Shown here: positions 7,579 through 16,074 of the stretch, in pieces
Numbering within the stretch: the first letter of the stretch is position 1
Layout of the letters: each line of letters begins with the position of its first letter
Assembly: GCA_963717765.1 (NCBI GenBank)
Contig: CAVQWX010000005.1
Span: 186,001-250,000, forward strand
From: JACDER01 sp963717765
Lineage (GTDB): Bacteria; Actinomycetota; Thermoleophilia; Gaiellales; Gaiellaceae
Reading direction: 5' to 3'
DNA: 64,000 nt
Program-made: the position numbers and the translations under genes
The notes under the pieces: generated by a model
Database searches by the model: none
Seen by the model: only the letters and a program-made list of their open reading frames with translations
Told to the model about the DNA's origin: nothing

Positions 7579-9555
7579 ATGCGCCGGGGGGTCTCTACCG
7601 TCGCCGCTGCATTGTTCGCCCTTTCCGCGGGCGCCGCTCCGGCCGGACCGCCGCTCGCCGACTACCCCCAGGCGCACTGGCTGGCGGCCAGCTCCTCCAA
7701 CTACACGACCGCGAACCGCCCGCTGTCCGGGCCCATAAACATGGTCGTCATCCACGTCACCGACGGCTCGTACGCGGGGACGCTGCAGTGGTTCCGCAAT
7801 CCGCGCGCCCATGCCACCGCGCACTACGTCATCCGCTCGAGCGACGGCGACGTGACGCAGATGGTGCGGGAGAAGGACGAGGCATGGCACGCCGGCAACG
7901 GGGACGTCAACGACCGCAGCGTCGGGATCGAGCACGAGGGGTTCACGAACACGTGCTCCTGGATGACGGACGCGATGTACCGCTCCTCCGCCCAACTCTC
8001 CGCCTACCTGGCGATCAAGTACCTGATTCCGATCGACCGCAAGCACTTCATCGGCCACAACGAAGTCCCGGACCCCAACCATCCCGGGCAATTCGGAGGG
8101 TTCGCGCACCACACCGATCCAGGCCGCTGCTGGGACTGGCCCAAGTACATGAGCCTGATCAAGGACTTCGCCGTGGCCAGCGTCGGCACCTCCGTACAGC
8201 GGCTCGGGGACGACTCTGGCCGGACATTCGCCCGCCCGTCCGGCTGGACCCGCGCTGCCTCGCCGGCGGCCTACGGTCGCAGCTTCTCGGTCACGCGCCC
8301 GAATCCGACGGGCGCGCCGGTTCGCTACACCCTCGCCGTCCCCAAGACGGGGAGCTACGCGCTCTACGCGTGGTGGCCGGCGGTGCCGGGCCGGAACAGC
8401 TCCGTGCCCATCGGCATCGACACGTCCGCGGGGCGCCGGTCGGTCCGCGTCGACCAGCGGAGCGGGAGCGGTTGGCGGTACCTCGGGTCGTTTCCGCTCA
8501 CCGGCGGGAAGAGCACGGCGGTCACCATCTCGCCGCGCACGACGACGCCCGGCTCGATCGCGGCGGACGCGGTCAAGATCGAGCTCCTCTCTCCACGCCC
8601 CGCGAGTGGCCTGGAAGCGCAGGAAGCGGGCTGGGCGGCGACCGCACGCGGGCTCTCGTCCACCGCCGACGGCGGCGTCTCCTGGGAGCCCGTCTCGCCT
8701 CCGGGCATCGCCCCTGCCCAGATCCGCGGGGTCCGCATCTCCGGGACGCAGGGATGGCTCGTCGTCGCGACCGGCGGCCGCAAGAGCCCGCTGGCGCTCT
8801 ACTCGACCGCCGACCGCGGCCGCACTTGGACGTCGTCGTCCCTTCCCGTGCCGGCGGACGTGGACGTTGCTGCAGCGGCCGACATCGATGCCGTGGGGAC
8901 GCGGCTCTTCGTCGGGATCCGTCTGCAGCCGAACCGCTTCGGGCTCAGCCGCGGCGCGCTCCTCGAGAGTGACGACGGCCTGACGTGGAAGCGTCTCCCG
9001 CTTCCCGCCGGCGGTCGCCTCGCCTTCCCCACGGCCAAGGACGGCTGGCTCGTCGGCGGCCTGGCAAACGAGCAGCTGTTCGCGACGCACAACGCGGGTA
9101 AGACGTGGCGGTCGGTCAGGCCTCCCGCGGCAATCACGGGCGCCGCGTCGAGCGTCTACGCGCTCCCGGTCTTCTTCTCCCCGGCCGACGGAGTGCTGCC
9201 CGTCAGCCTCGCGGCGGGGACGCGCTCCGTGCTCGCGTTCGAGACGACCTCGGACGGAGGCCGCTCGTGGACGCCCGCCGCCACGGTCAAGATCGGAAAG
9301 TCGCTCGCGTTCGGCTCGGCCGTCCCGGCCGCGGTCGTGGACGAGAGCTACTGGCTCGCCGCGGCGGGGACGAGGCTCGTGGCGGTGACCGACGGCGGAG
9401 CCGCACGGAAGACGGTCGGCACGCTGCCGGGTACGGTCACCGGACTGCAGTTCGCCTCTGCGACGGCCGGCTGGGCCCGGGTCGCCGGCGCCGGGCTCAA
9501 GCTCTTCGCGACCGCGGACGGCGGCGCGACCTGGACGCGGCTAACGCCGCTGTAG
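7579..9555 (+). CDS. Secreted N-acetylmuramoyl-L-alanine amidase with golvesin-like and BNR-like domains
   Basis: 658 aa from ATG 7579, chosen because it begins a clean signal peptide (MRRGVSTVAAALFALSAGAAPA); an earlier in-frame start would prepend 20 residues without signal character. Residues 40-200 are an Amidase_2/PGRP-type domain: VVIHVTDGSY, HATAHYVIRSSDG, GNVNDRSVGIEHEG-like segment and FIGHNEVPDP provide the zinc ligands and substrate pocket. Then follows a golvesin C-terminal-like beta domain (YGRSFSVTRPNPTGAPVRYT to SIAADAVKIEL). The last 300 residues are repeats with TADGGVSWEP, TADRGRTW, ESDDGLTWKRL, THNAGKTWRS and TADGGATWTR, the Asp-box/Ycf48-like propeller pattern. Likely a cell-wall hydrolase with a binding propeller. 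Confidence 0.85.
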   Translation: MRRGVSTVAAALFALSAGAAPAGPPLADYPQAHWLAASSSNYTTANRPLSGPINMVVIHVTDGSYAGTLQWFRNPRAHATAHYVIRSSDGDVTQMVREKDEAWHAGNGDVNDRSVGIEHEGFTNTCSWMTDAMYRSSAQLSAYLAIKYLIPIDRKHFIGHNEVPDPNHPGQFGGFAHHTDPGRCWDWPKYMSLIKDFAVASVGTSVQRLGDDSGRTFARPSGWTRAASPAAYGRSFSVTRPNPTGAPVRYTLAVPKTGSYALYAWWPAVPGRNSSVPIGIDTSAGRRSVRVDQRSGSGWRYLGSFPLTGGKSTAVTISPRTTTPGSIAADAVKIELLSPRPASGLEAQEAGWAATARGLSSTADGGVSWEPVSPPGIAPAQIRGVRISGTQGWLVVATGGRKSPLALYSTADRGRTWTSSSLPVPADVDVAAAADIDAVGTRLFVGIRLQPNRFGLSRGALLESDDGLTWKRLPLPAGGRLAFPTAKDGWLVGGLANEQLFATHNAGKTWRSVRPPAAITGAASSVYALPVFFSPADGVLPVSLAAGTRSVLAFETTSDGGRSWTPAATVKIGKSLAFGSAVPAAVVDESYWLAAAGTRLVAVTDGGAARKTVGTLPGTVTGLQFASATAGWARVAGAGLKLFATADGGATWTRLTPL

Positions 9556-9559
9556 AGCC

Positions 9560-9622
9560 TTAACGCCGCTTGCGGTTGTAGCGCTTGATCCGCAGGATGC
9601 GCATCAGTTTGGCCCAGAGCAT
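9560..9622 (-). CDS. Possible 20-residue basic leader-type peptide
   Basis: A short minus-strand frame reads MLWAKLMRILRIKRYNRKRR then TAA, with GGAGGCG just upstream of its ATG at 9622. It fills the gap between the stop of the amidase gene and the acetyltransferase start. The amphipathic, strongly basic composition is not a shadow of either neighbour, and no other gene covers this strand. It could be a genuine small protein or chance; the ten bases TAACGCCGCT at its 3' end are also repeated at 9542-9551. No family recognised. Confidence 0.3.
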   Translation of the reverse strand: MLWAKLMRILRIKRYNRKRR

Positions 9623-9635
9623 CTCGCCTCCAATT

Positions 9636-10358
9636 ATGCGCCTCCAGGCCTTCCTGCGCGCGACCGCCGCGCCGAATCGCGACTTGCTCCAGCTCGGCCC
9701 GTTCACGGCGTACTTCCACCCCACGGACCCGCTCAAGTACCTGAACTACGCCATCCCGGCCGACGCGGCCGAGCCGGAGGGGGACGAGGTCGAGCGCTTG
9801 CGCGGGGCCTTCCGCGAGCGCGAGCGGCTTCCCCGGCTGGAGTGGATCGAGGAGGCGGCCCCGGGAGTCGCGGCCGCGCTCGAGCGCGCCGGGATGGCCG
9901 AGGAGCTCCGCACGCCGCTGATGGCTCTCCACCCCGAGGAGCTCACCGAGCCGGATGCCGGCGACGCGACCGTGCAGGCGGTGGGGCCCGACGACCTGCG
10001 TGTGCTCTCGGACATCCAGCGTGTCGCCTTCGGCGGCGATCCCCTCCCGGCGGACGCCGAGCCTCAGGCCCCGAGGGGCGGCGCGGTCCTTGCCCGGATC
10101 GGCGGCGAGCCGGTCTCGGTTGCCGCGTGGACACCGGTCCTGGACGGCCACTCCGAGATCGTCGGAGTCGCGACCGCGGAGAAGTGGCGGCGAAGAGGGC
10201 TCGCCGGCCTCGTGACGGCGGCCGCTGCCAGGGCGGCGTTCGAGGCAGGCGCGTCTACGTGTGTGCTTTCACCGGGCGACGAGACGGCGCTGCGCGTCTA
10301 TGCCCGCGCGGGCTTCCACCGCGTCGCCACGATGCTGCACTACTCGGATCCGCATTAG
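9636..10358 (+). CDS. GNAT-family N-acetyltransferase
   Basis: 240 aa; ATG 9636 (MRLQAFLRATAAPN) is preferred over an upstream in-frame ATG. The N-terminal half is a degenerate GNAT-like repeat with no clear acetyl-CoA loop. The C-terminal half has the acetyl-CoA binding motif VGVATAEKWRRRGLAGLVTAAAARAA and the final strand AGFHRVATMLHY. This two-lobed arrangement occurs in GNAT proteins with a partner domain acting on small molecules or aminoacyl substrates; the acceptor is not predictable. A single gene between two unrelated ones. Confidence 0.78.
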   Translation: MRLQAFLRATAAPNRDLLQLGPFTAYFHPTDPLKYLNYAIPADAAEPEGDEVERLRGAFRERERLPRLEWIEEAAPGVAAALERAGMAEELRTPLMALHPEELTEPDAGDATVQAVGPDDLRVLSDIQRVAFGGDPLPADAEPQAPRGGAVLARIGGEPVSVAAWTPVLDGHSEIVGVATAEKWRRRGLAGLVTAAAARAAFEAGASTCVLSPGDETALRVYARAGFHRVATMLHYSDPH

Positions 10359-10452
10359 CCGCAGGCCACAAGAAACAGTCGTTCATGTAGATCCTTCTGT
10401 TGGATCGTCCCTGGGGTTGCCGACGTCCGGCTTTTGGGGGAAGATCGGGCCC

Positions 10453-12432
10453 GTGAGCGATGCCGTCGTGCTCGAACCGGCGCCCCACGCGGCGCCCCAA
10501 CCGCGTCGTCGCGTCCTCATCCTCTCCGCGGAAGAGGGCGAGGGACACCGGGCAGTCGCCCGCGCGCTCGAAGCCGAGCTGCAGGCCGAGTCGGCGGAGG
10601 TCGTGGTCGAGGACGCGCTCCAGCACGTCGGCCGGGTGATCCCGTTCATGAGCCGGGACGTCTACCGCGTCCAGCTCCGTTGTCTCACCTGGACGTACGG
10701 GCTCGAGTGCTTCTTCTTCGCCCGCTTCCCGCCCGGCCGCGCGATCGCCCGTACCGGACTGGCGCTCTTCGGCTCGAAGCCGCTGCTCCGCCTGATTCAC
10801 AGGGTCAAGCCGGACGTGATCGTGTCGACGCACCCCGCCGCCACAAGCATCCTCGGGTACTTCCGCCGACGCGGAACGCTGGACATCCCCGCCCTGGCGA
10901 CGGTGAGCGACTTCGGCATCCACCCGCTCTGGTCGCACCCGTGGATGGATCTCAACCTCGTCGTGCACGAGTCCTGTGTCCGCGGGGTGGAGCGCGTCGC
11001 CGGGACGGGAAGCGCGCGCGTCGTGCGCCCCTTCGTGCAGGAGAAGTTCCTCGAGCCCATGGAGCAGGTGGACGCGCGCCGCCGTCTCGGCCTCCCCGAG
11101 GAGGGGCCGCTGATCGTCGTCTCCGGCGGCGGCTGGGGCGTCGGCAAGCTCGAGTGCGCAGTGCGCGCGGCGCTCGAGCTGGAGGGTGCGAACGTCGTCT
11201 GCATCTGCGGCCTGAACGAGCAGATCCGCGAACGGCTCGAAAGAGACTTCGCCGGCGAGCCGCGCGCGCGCATCCTCGGCTTCACGAACGACATGAACGA
11301 GCTCATGGCCGCGACCGACGCCGTCGTCCATTCGACCGCCGGTGTCACGTGCCTCGAGGCACTCGTGCGCGGCAAGCCGATCATCGCGTTCGGCTCTCCC
11401 GCCGGCCACGCACGCTGGAACGCGAAGGCGATCGCACGGCTGGGGATGGGCGACGACTGCCGGACGTCGCGGCAGCTCACCGAGGCGCTCCGGATCGCCG
11501 TGTCGCGGCAATCGGTCGCGATCCGCCGGCTCAGAGCGCAGCGTCCGGCAGGACCGCTGATCCTCGCGGCGAGGAAACGGAACGGCCGTCCGGTCTTCCG
11601 GCGCCGCCGCGAAGCACGCCGCATCGCTCTCGGGCTGGCGGTGACCACGCTCGTCCTCGCGGGCTGGACGTTCGCGAGCGCCGCGCCGTACCCACTCGTC
11701 GCACGGATGCTGCACCTGCGCCCGCTCTCGACGGCTCCGGTCGGGGCAAGGCAGGTCGCGTTCGTCGTCGAGGCTCCGGCGCGCCTCGTTCCAGCGGTTG
11801 TCGCCGAGCTCCGCGCCAAAGACGCGCGTGCGAGCTTCGCGCTCTCCGGCGACCCCACCGCACGCCTCCTCCGCCAGCTTTCGTCCTTCGGGGACGGAAT
11901 GATCCCGGCCCTCCCCGGCAAGGCGCTCCCCCACTGGATCAGCGTCGGCCGCGGCCTGCGCCACAACGCGCGCGACCTTGGGCTGGGGAAGTCGTTCTAC
12001 TACCTCGTGCCGCAGAAGGGGTTCTCGCTCGGCGAGTACGTCGTCGCGCGGACCGTGGGCGGGCGTCCCGTCTCGCCTGCCATCCGCTTCGAGAGCGGAG
12101 AGCCTCTACCGGAGAAGGCGCCTCATGCGCGCGACGTCGTGGTCGTCACGCTCGGGGGCTCGTCGCTCGAGAGCTCGCTCGAGGTCGTCGACCGTGCGCT
12201 CGGCGTGCTGTCCCGCGCGTCGCTCTCCGCGGTCCCGTTCCCCGACTCGTCCAGAACCGCCCCTACCGCCGGCGACGTCGCCAATACGGACGCGCCGCCG
12301 ACGATGAACAGGATGGAGGCGCCCAGCGCCACGCGCAGCCACGGGTCTCCGCTCCATGTCTCGCCCGCGAACACAGGCGCGAGAGCAACCGGGATCAGGG
12401 TCGTCAGGCCGAGGACGATCGGCGCGACCTGA
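10453..12432 (+). CDS. MGDG-synthase-like glycosyltransferase with C-terminal degenerate NodB-like domain
   Basis: 659 aa, GTG start. The N-terminal domain has the MGDG-synthase signature VLILSAEEGEGHRAVARALEA and STHPAATSIL; the central domain is a GT28-type UDP-sugar binding lobe (IVVSGGGWGVGKLECAV, STAGVTCLEALVRGKPIIAF). A hydrophobic segment (ALGLAVTTLVLAGWTFASA) follows, then about 170 residues aligning with polysaccharide deacetylases (QVAFVVEAPARLVPAVVAEL, ARASFALSGD). The catalytic TFDDGP is replaced by VVEAPA, so this domain should be inactive. The last 310 nt overlap the convergent EamA gene; residues after about 590 look like out-of-frame sequence, so the true protein end is uncertain. 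Likely acts on a membrane lipid or lipid-linked sugar. Confidence 0.78.
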   Translation: MSDAVVLEPAPHAAPQPRRRVLILSAEEGEGHRAVARALEAELQAESAEVVVEDALQHVGRVIPFMSRDVYRVQLRCLTWTYGLECFFFARFPPGRAIARTGLALFGSKPLLRLIHRVKPDVIVSTHPAATSILGYFRRRGTLDIPALATVSDFGIHPLWSHPWMDLNLVVHESCVRGVERVAGTGSARVVRPFVQEKFLEPMEQVDARRRLGLPEEGPLIVVSGGGWGVGKLECAVRAALELEGANVVCICGLNEQIRERLERDFAGEPRARILGFTNDMNELMAATDAVVHSTAGVTCLEALVRGKPIIAFGSPAGHARWNAKAIARLGMGDDCRTSRQLTEALRIAVSRQSVAIRRLRAQRPAGPLILAARKRNGRPVFRRRREARRIALGLAVTTLVLAGWTFASAAPYPLVARMLHLRPLSTAPVGARQVAFVVEAPARLVPAVVAELRAKDARASFALSGDPTARLLRQLSSFGDGMIPALPGKALPHWISVGRGLRHNARDLGLGKSFYYLVPQKGFSLGEYVVARTVGGRPVSPAIRFESGEPLPEKAPHARDVVVVTLGGSSLESSLEVVDRALGVLSRASLSAVPFPDSSRTAPTAGDVANTDAPPTMNRMEAPSATRSHGSPLHVSPANTGARATGIRVVRPRTIGAT

Positions 12433-13094
12433 GTCGCCGGACGCTGCTGCAGGGCGGACATCTCACTCAGCGTCCCCAGCCCCGCCGCCAGCCCCATCAC
12501 GATTCCCCATCCGATCAGCCCGATCCAGGCCTCGTTCGAAAAGTCGTCCGAGAAGAACTTCGTCCCCAACCCGTCGATCGCGTAGGCGGCTCCGGCTCCC
12601 ACCGCGATCAGGAGGCCGGCGGAGCGGCCGAGCACCGCCAGGCCGTACGGGACGAGGGCGATCACGCCCAGGACGGCGATGACGACGATCACGCCCGCGC
12701 CGGACGCATGATCGGTCTCGCGCGGCGGGGCCGCCCAGGCGAGCAGAGCGATCCCCGCGACCATGGCGCTCACGCTGAGGATCTCCCGCCGCCCGACCCG
12801 CTCCCCCAGCACACGCGAGCCGATCACGAGCAGGACGACGAGGCTCATCGCGAGAGCGGGCTCGACCAGCGTCAGCGGGATGAGCAGGAGCGCACCCACC
12901 TGCGCCACCCAGCCGAGCAGCGCGAGACCGGTGCCGATCAGCCAGCGCGGCTTCGTGATCAGCCGCCGGAGCAGGGAGAGGCGGAGATGCTGCTCCTGCG
13001 GGGCCTCGCGCGCCTCCAGCGCTTGCAGGCCGACCGCCGCGGCATAGAGGATCGCGGTCGTGAAGGCAAGCGCGAGACCGGCGACGACGACCAT
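12123..13094 (-). CDS. EamA/DMT-type membrane transporter
   Basis: 323 aa with about ten hydrophobic helices (VVVAGLALAFTTAILYAAAVGL, ALAMSLVVLLVIGSRVLGERV, GVIVVIAVLGVIALVPYGLAVL and so on), the two-times-five arrangement of the drug/metabolite transporter superfamily. The conserved ERVGRREI loop after helix 4 fits EamA. The last 35 residues are hydrophilic and lie antiparallel to the 3' end of the glycosyltransferase gene. The ATG at 13094 interlocks with the ATG of the divergent deacetylase (CATG), so either one start is further in or both are read from promoters inside neighbouring genes. Substrate unknown. Confidence 0.82.
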   Translation of the reverse strand: MVVVAGLALAFTTAILYAAAVGLQALEAREAPQEQHLRLSLLRRLITKPRWLIGTGLALLGWVAQVGALLLIPLTLVEPALAMSLVVLLVIGSRVLGERVGRREILSVSAMVAGIALLAWAAPPRETDHASGAGVIVVIAVLGVIALVPYGLAVLGRSAGLLIAVGAGAAYAIDGLGTKFFSDDFSNEAWIGLIGWGIVMGLAAGLGTLSEMSALQQRPATQVAPIVLGLTTLIPVALAPVFAGETWSGDPWLRVALGASILFIVGGASVLATSPAVGAVLDESGNGTAESDARDSTPSARSTTSSELSSDEPPSVTTTTSRA

Positions 13095-13776
13095 GACCAG
13101 GCTTCACGATAGCCTCGCCGTCGCCGGGCACCTGCTGCCGGTACCTGCGGTCGGGCTTCCGTGGTACCGCCGGGCCCTGCGGATCCGCGACCGGGTGGAC
13201 GACCGCGGCGCCGTGGGATTGACCTTCGACGACGGGCCGCATCCGGAGGGGACGCCGGCGGTCATGGAGGCGCTCGCCGCCGGCGGCGCCTCCGCGACGT
13301 TCTTCCTCGCCGGGGAGCAAGTCGTCCGGCGGCCCGCGCTCGCCGCCGAAATCGTCGCCGCGGGGCACCGTGTCGCCCTCCACTGCTTCGAGCACCGTAA
13401 CTTCATGCGGCTGGGGCCGCGCGCGGCGCGGGACGACCTGGCGCGCGGTGCCGCCGCGATCGAGGACGCGACCGGCGTCGCCGTGACGCAGTTCCGCCCG
13501 CCGCTCGGCTTCCTCACCGCAGCCGCCCTCGCGTTCGCCCAGACGCGCGGCTGGGAGATCGTCCTCTGGAAGCGGATCGGCTACGACTGGCGTGCCTCGG
13601 CGACCTCCGAGCGCATCGCCGGCCGCGTTACGCGTGGGCTGCGAGGCGGCGAGATCATCGTCCTCCACGACGCAGACTTCTACAGCTCCCCGGGCGCCTG
13701 GAAGGCGACGGCGGGATCGCTTCCGCTCGTCTTCGAGCGGCTGCGCGAGCTCGAGTTGCGCGCGCGCTCGACGTGA
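13093..13776 (+). CDS. Polysaccharide deacetylase (NodB/CE4 family)
   Basis: 227 aa. It has the full CE4 motif set: LTFDDGPHPEGTP (catalytic Asp and metal Asp), ALHCFEHRNF (HxxxH metal ligands), RPPLGF, and the C-terminal IIVLHDADF with the catalytic His. Predicted to remove N-acetyl groups from a cell-wall or surface polysaccharide. No signal peptide is seen in the chosen frame. Its stop overlaps the next gene by 4 nt (GTGA), so the two form an operon. It is the intact counterpart of the degenerate NodB-like domain encoded about 1 kb upstream. Confidence 0.88.
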   Translation: MTRLHDSLAVAGHLLPVPAVGLPWYRRALRIRDRVDDRGAVGLTFDDGPHPEGTPAVMEALAAGGASATFFLAGEQVVRRPALAAEIVAAGHRVALHCFEHRNFMRLGPRAARDDLARGAAAIEDATGVAVTQFRPPLGFLTAAALAFAQTRGWEIVLWKRIGYDWRASATSERIAGRVTRGLRGGEIIVLHDADFYSSPGAWKATAGSLPLVFERLRELELRARST

Positions 13777-14456
13777 CGGTCGCCGGGATCCTCGCGGAGG
13801 CAGCCCGGCTCTACGTCAGGTTCTTCTGGCGCTCGTTGCTCATCTCCGCGTCCGTCTTCGTCGTTCTCACTGTTCCGGCGGCGATCGTGGACGTCCAGCA
13901 CGACACGACCTGGACGATCCTCTTCGCCTCGGTCCTCGTCACGCTCTTCACCTCGTATGGCGATTTCCTCGTCGAGGGCGCGCTCACGGCGGACCACGAG
14001 GACCACCAAGAGGCCGGGGCTCCCGGGCTGCGTGGGTTACTCCGACGGATACGGCCGCACCTCTTCACGCTTCTCGGCGCAACACTGGTCTACTCGCTCT
14101 GCGTGACGGTGGGGCTCTTGCTGCTGATCGTCCCCGGGCTCGTCGTTCTCGTGCGCTGGAGCGTGATCGTGCCGGTGATCATCATCGAGGAGCGCGGGAT
14201 GCGTGCCTCGTTCCGGCGCTCGAACGCGCTCGTGCGCGGGCACAGCTGGACCGTCCTCTGGGCGCTGCTGATCGTCCTCGTCGTCACGGCGGTCCTGGAG
14301 ACGGGCTTCGACAACCTGCTGTATCGGCTCCCGGAGTTCTTCGCGAGCTGGCTGGGCCACTTCTGCGTGAGCGTGATCACGGCGCCGTTCGCCGCAAACG
14401 CGCTCGCGGTCATCTACTTCCGCTCTGTCGAAATCGAGCGGTCCCGTTCGTCGTAG
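13773..14456 (+). CDS. Integral membrane protein, YciC/glycerophosphodiesterase-membrane-domain-like
   Basis: 227 aa with GTG start overlapping the deacetylase stop. Five to six hydrophobic segments (LISASVFVVLTVPAAIV, LFASVLVTLFTSYGDF, LLGATLVYSLCVTVGLLLLIVPGLVVLVRWSVIVPVIII, WALLIVLVVTAVL). The segment PGLVVLVRWSVIVPVIIIEE followed by GMRASFRRSNALVRGHSW is characteristic of the YciC/UPF0259-type family of unknown function. Probably works at the membrane together with the deacetylase; no enzymatic motif is visible. Confidence 0.72.
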   Translation: MTVAGILAEAARLYVRFFWRSLLISASVFVVLTVPAAIVDVQHDTTWTILFASVLVTLFTSYGDFLVEGALTADHEDHQEAGAPGLRGLLRRIRPHLFTLLGATLVYSLCVTVGLLLLIVPGLVVLVRWSVIVPVIIIEERGMRASFRRSNALVRGHSWTVLWALLIVLVVTAVLETGFDNLLYRLPEFFASWLGHFCVSVITAPFAANALAVIYFRSVEIERSRSS

Positions 14457-14484
14457 TGGTGTAATCGACAAACAGGAGGAAGCC

Positions 14485-14853
14485 ATGCAGTACATGCTGC
14501 TCATCTACGGAGAGCCGGGAGGCTGGGAGTCGGCTCCCGAGGAGGAACGCAACGAGGTCAGGGGCCGGTACATGGCCCTCGCCGCCGAGCTACGCGACCG
14601 TGAAGCGTATGTGGACGGAAACGAACTGGAGGACGTCGCGACCGCGACAACCGTACGCGTCGTCGCCGGCGATACCGAAATCACGGACGGCCCCTTCGCC
14701 GAGACGAAGGAGGCCCTCGGCGGCTACTTCCTGATCGAAGCCGAGTCGCTCGACGAGGCGATCGCGTGGGCCGCAAAGATCCCCGCCGCGGCCAACGGTG
14801 CGGTCGAAGTGCGGCCCCTGGTGGCCATGCGCGAGGCGGAGGTGTCGGCGTAG
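14485..14853 (+). CDS. YCII/DGPF-domain protein
   Basis: 122 aa, ATG preceded by AGGAGG at 14474-14479. The protein begins MQYMLLIYG and contains ITDGPFAETKEALGGYFLIEA, the DGPF motif of YCII-related proteins. In Actinobacteria these are regularly encoded next to ECF42-type sigma factors, as here. The role of DGPF proteins is unclear; they may modulate the sigma factor. The downstream sigma gene overlaps its 3' end. Confidence 0.9.
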   Translation: MQYMLLIYGEPGGWESAPEEERNEVRGRYMALAAELRDREAYVDGNELEDVATATTVRVVAGDTEITDGPFAETKEALGGYFLIEAESLDEAIAWAAKIPAAANGAVEVRPLVAMREAEVSA

Positions 14854-16055
14854 ACGTCAGCGCGGTCTTCCGCGAGGAGTGGGGCCGCTCCGTCGCCGCG
14901 ATCGCGCGGGCGACGGGCGATCCCGCTCTCGCCGAGGACGCCGTCCAGGATGCCTTCACGGTCGCGCTCGAACGGTGGGGAGGCTCGCCGCCGCGCAACC
15001 CCGGCGCCTGGATCATGGCCACCGCGCGCAACCGGGCAATCGACCGGCTGCGGCGCGACCGGACTCTCGCCCGCAAGACCGAGCTGCTCGCCCGTCTGGA
15101 GGAGATCGACGTGCCCGTAGAGCAGAACCCGCTTCCCGACGAGCGCCTCGAGCTCATCTTCGCCTGCTGCCACCCCTCGCTCACGGCCGACGTCCGCATT
15201 CCACTCACCCTGCGGATGGTCTCGGGACTCACCACCGCGGAGATCGCACGCGCCTACCTCGTGCCCGAGGCCACGCTGGCCCAGCGGCTGGTGCGCGCGA
15301 AGCGGAAGATCCGCGAGGCGGCCATCCCCTTGCGGGTGCCTCCTGCGCATCTCCTGCCGGAACGACTGCGGTCGGTGCTCGGCGTCCTGTACCTGACGTT
15401 CAACGAGGGGTACTCGGCGACCGGCGGGGAGGCGCTCGTACGCGGCGAGCTGTGTGACGAGGCCATCCGGCTGGGGAAGCTGCTGGCGGCGCTGATGCCG
15501 GACGAGCCGGAGGTGCTCGGGTTGCTGGCGCTGATGCTGCTTCAGGACTCGCGCCGCGCTGCGCGCAGCAGCGCGGGAGGAGAGCTCGTGCTGCTGGAGG
15601 ACCAGGACCGAACGCTGTGGGACGCTCAGCGGATCGAGGAGGGCCGCCGCGTGCTCGTGCGGGCGTTGTCGATGCGAATGCCGGGCCTGTACCAGCTGCA
15701 GGCGGCGATCGCGGCGGTGCACTCGGAGGCCGCCGAGCGCGAGGAAACGGATTGGCCGCAAATCGCCGCGCTGTACGACGAGCTGGCGCGTGCGTTCCCC
15801 TCACCGGTGGTCGAGCTGAACCGCGCGGTCGCCGTGTCTCTGGCCGCGGGGCCGGCGGAGGCTCTCGAGCTCGTGGAACAGATCGAAGGGCTGGACGACT
15901 ACCACCTGTTGCACTCCACCCGCGCCAACCTGCTTGGCCGGCTCGGGCGCGAGGAGGAGGCGCGCGCGGCCTACGGCCGTGCGCTGGAGCTCGCCTCGAA
16001 CGAGGTCGAGCGTGCGTTTCTGGCCGCACGTGTCGCAGCTTTGCAACGGAACTGA
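14766..16055 (+). CDS. ECF42-type RNA polymerase sigma factor
   Basis: 429 aa as written. Region 2 is AEDAVQDAFTVALERWG with NPGAWIMATARNRAIDRLRR; region 4 is LTTAEIARAYLVPEATLAQRLVRAKRKI. A long C-terminal tetratricopeptide-like extension (LTFNEGYSATGG, MPDEPEVLGLLALMLL, TDWPQIAALYDEL, SPVVELNRAVAV) is the hallmark of ECF42. Conserved sequence starts only at DVSAVFREEWGRSVAAI (about 14850). The only in-frame ATG/GTG/TTG before it is GTG 14766, deep inside the DGPF gene, so the real start may be that codon or a non-standard codon near 14841-14856. Coupled to the DGPF gene. Confidence 0.85.
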   Translation: MGRKDPRRGQRCGRSAAPGGHARGGGVGVDVSAVFREEWGRSVAAIARATGDPALAEDAVQDAFTVALERWGGSPPRNPGAWIMATARNRAIDRLRRDRTLARKTELLARLEEIDVPVEQNPLPDERLELIFACCHPSLTADVRIPLTLRMVSGLTTAEIARAYLVPEATLAQRLVRAKRKIREAAIPLRVPPAHLLPERLRSVLGVLYLTFNEGYSATGGEALVRGELCDEAIRLGKLLAALMPDEPEVLGLLALMLLQDSRRAARSSAGGELVLLEDQDRTLWDAQRIEEGRRVLVRALSMRMPGLYQLQAAIAAVHSEAAEREETDWPQIAALYDELARAFPSPVVELNRAVAVSLAAGPAEALELVEQIEGLDDYHLLHSTRANLLGRLGREEEARAAYGRALELASNEVERAFLAARVAALQRN

Positions 16056-16074
16056 ATCACAACTGTTTTCTCTA

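Noticed and set aside
7327..9090. Long open frame on the minus strand across the amidase gene
   Set aside because: Shadow of the amidase coding sequence; the plus-strand protein has a signal peptide and full domain order.
10434..13112. Very long Arg/Pro-rich open frame on the plus strand (about 890 codons)
   Set aside because: High GC keeps alternative frames open; the amino-acid composition is that of a frame-shifted read of the glycosyltransferase and the reverse of the transporter, with no recognisable motif.
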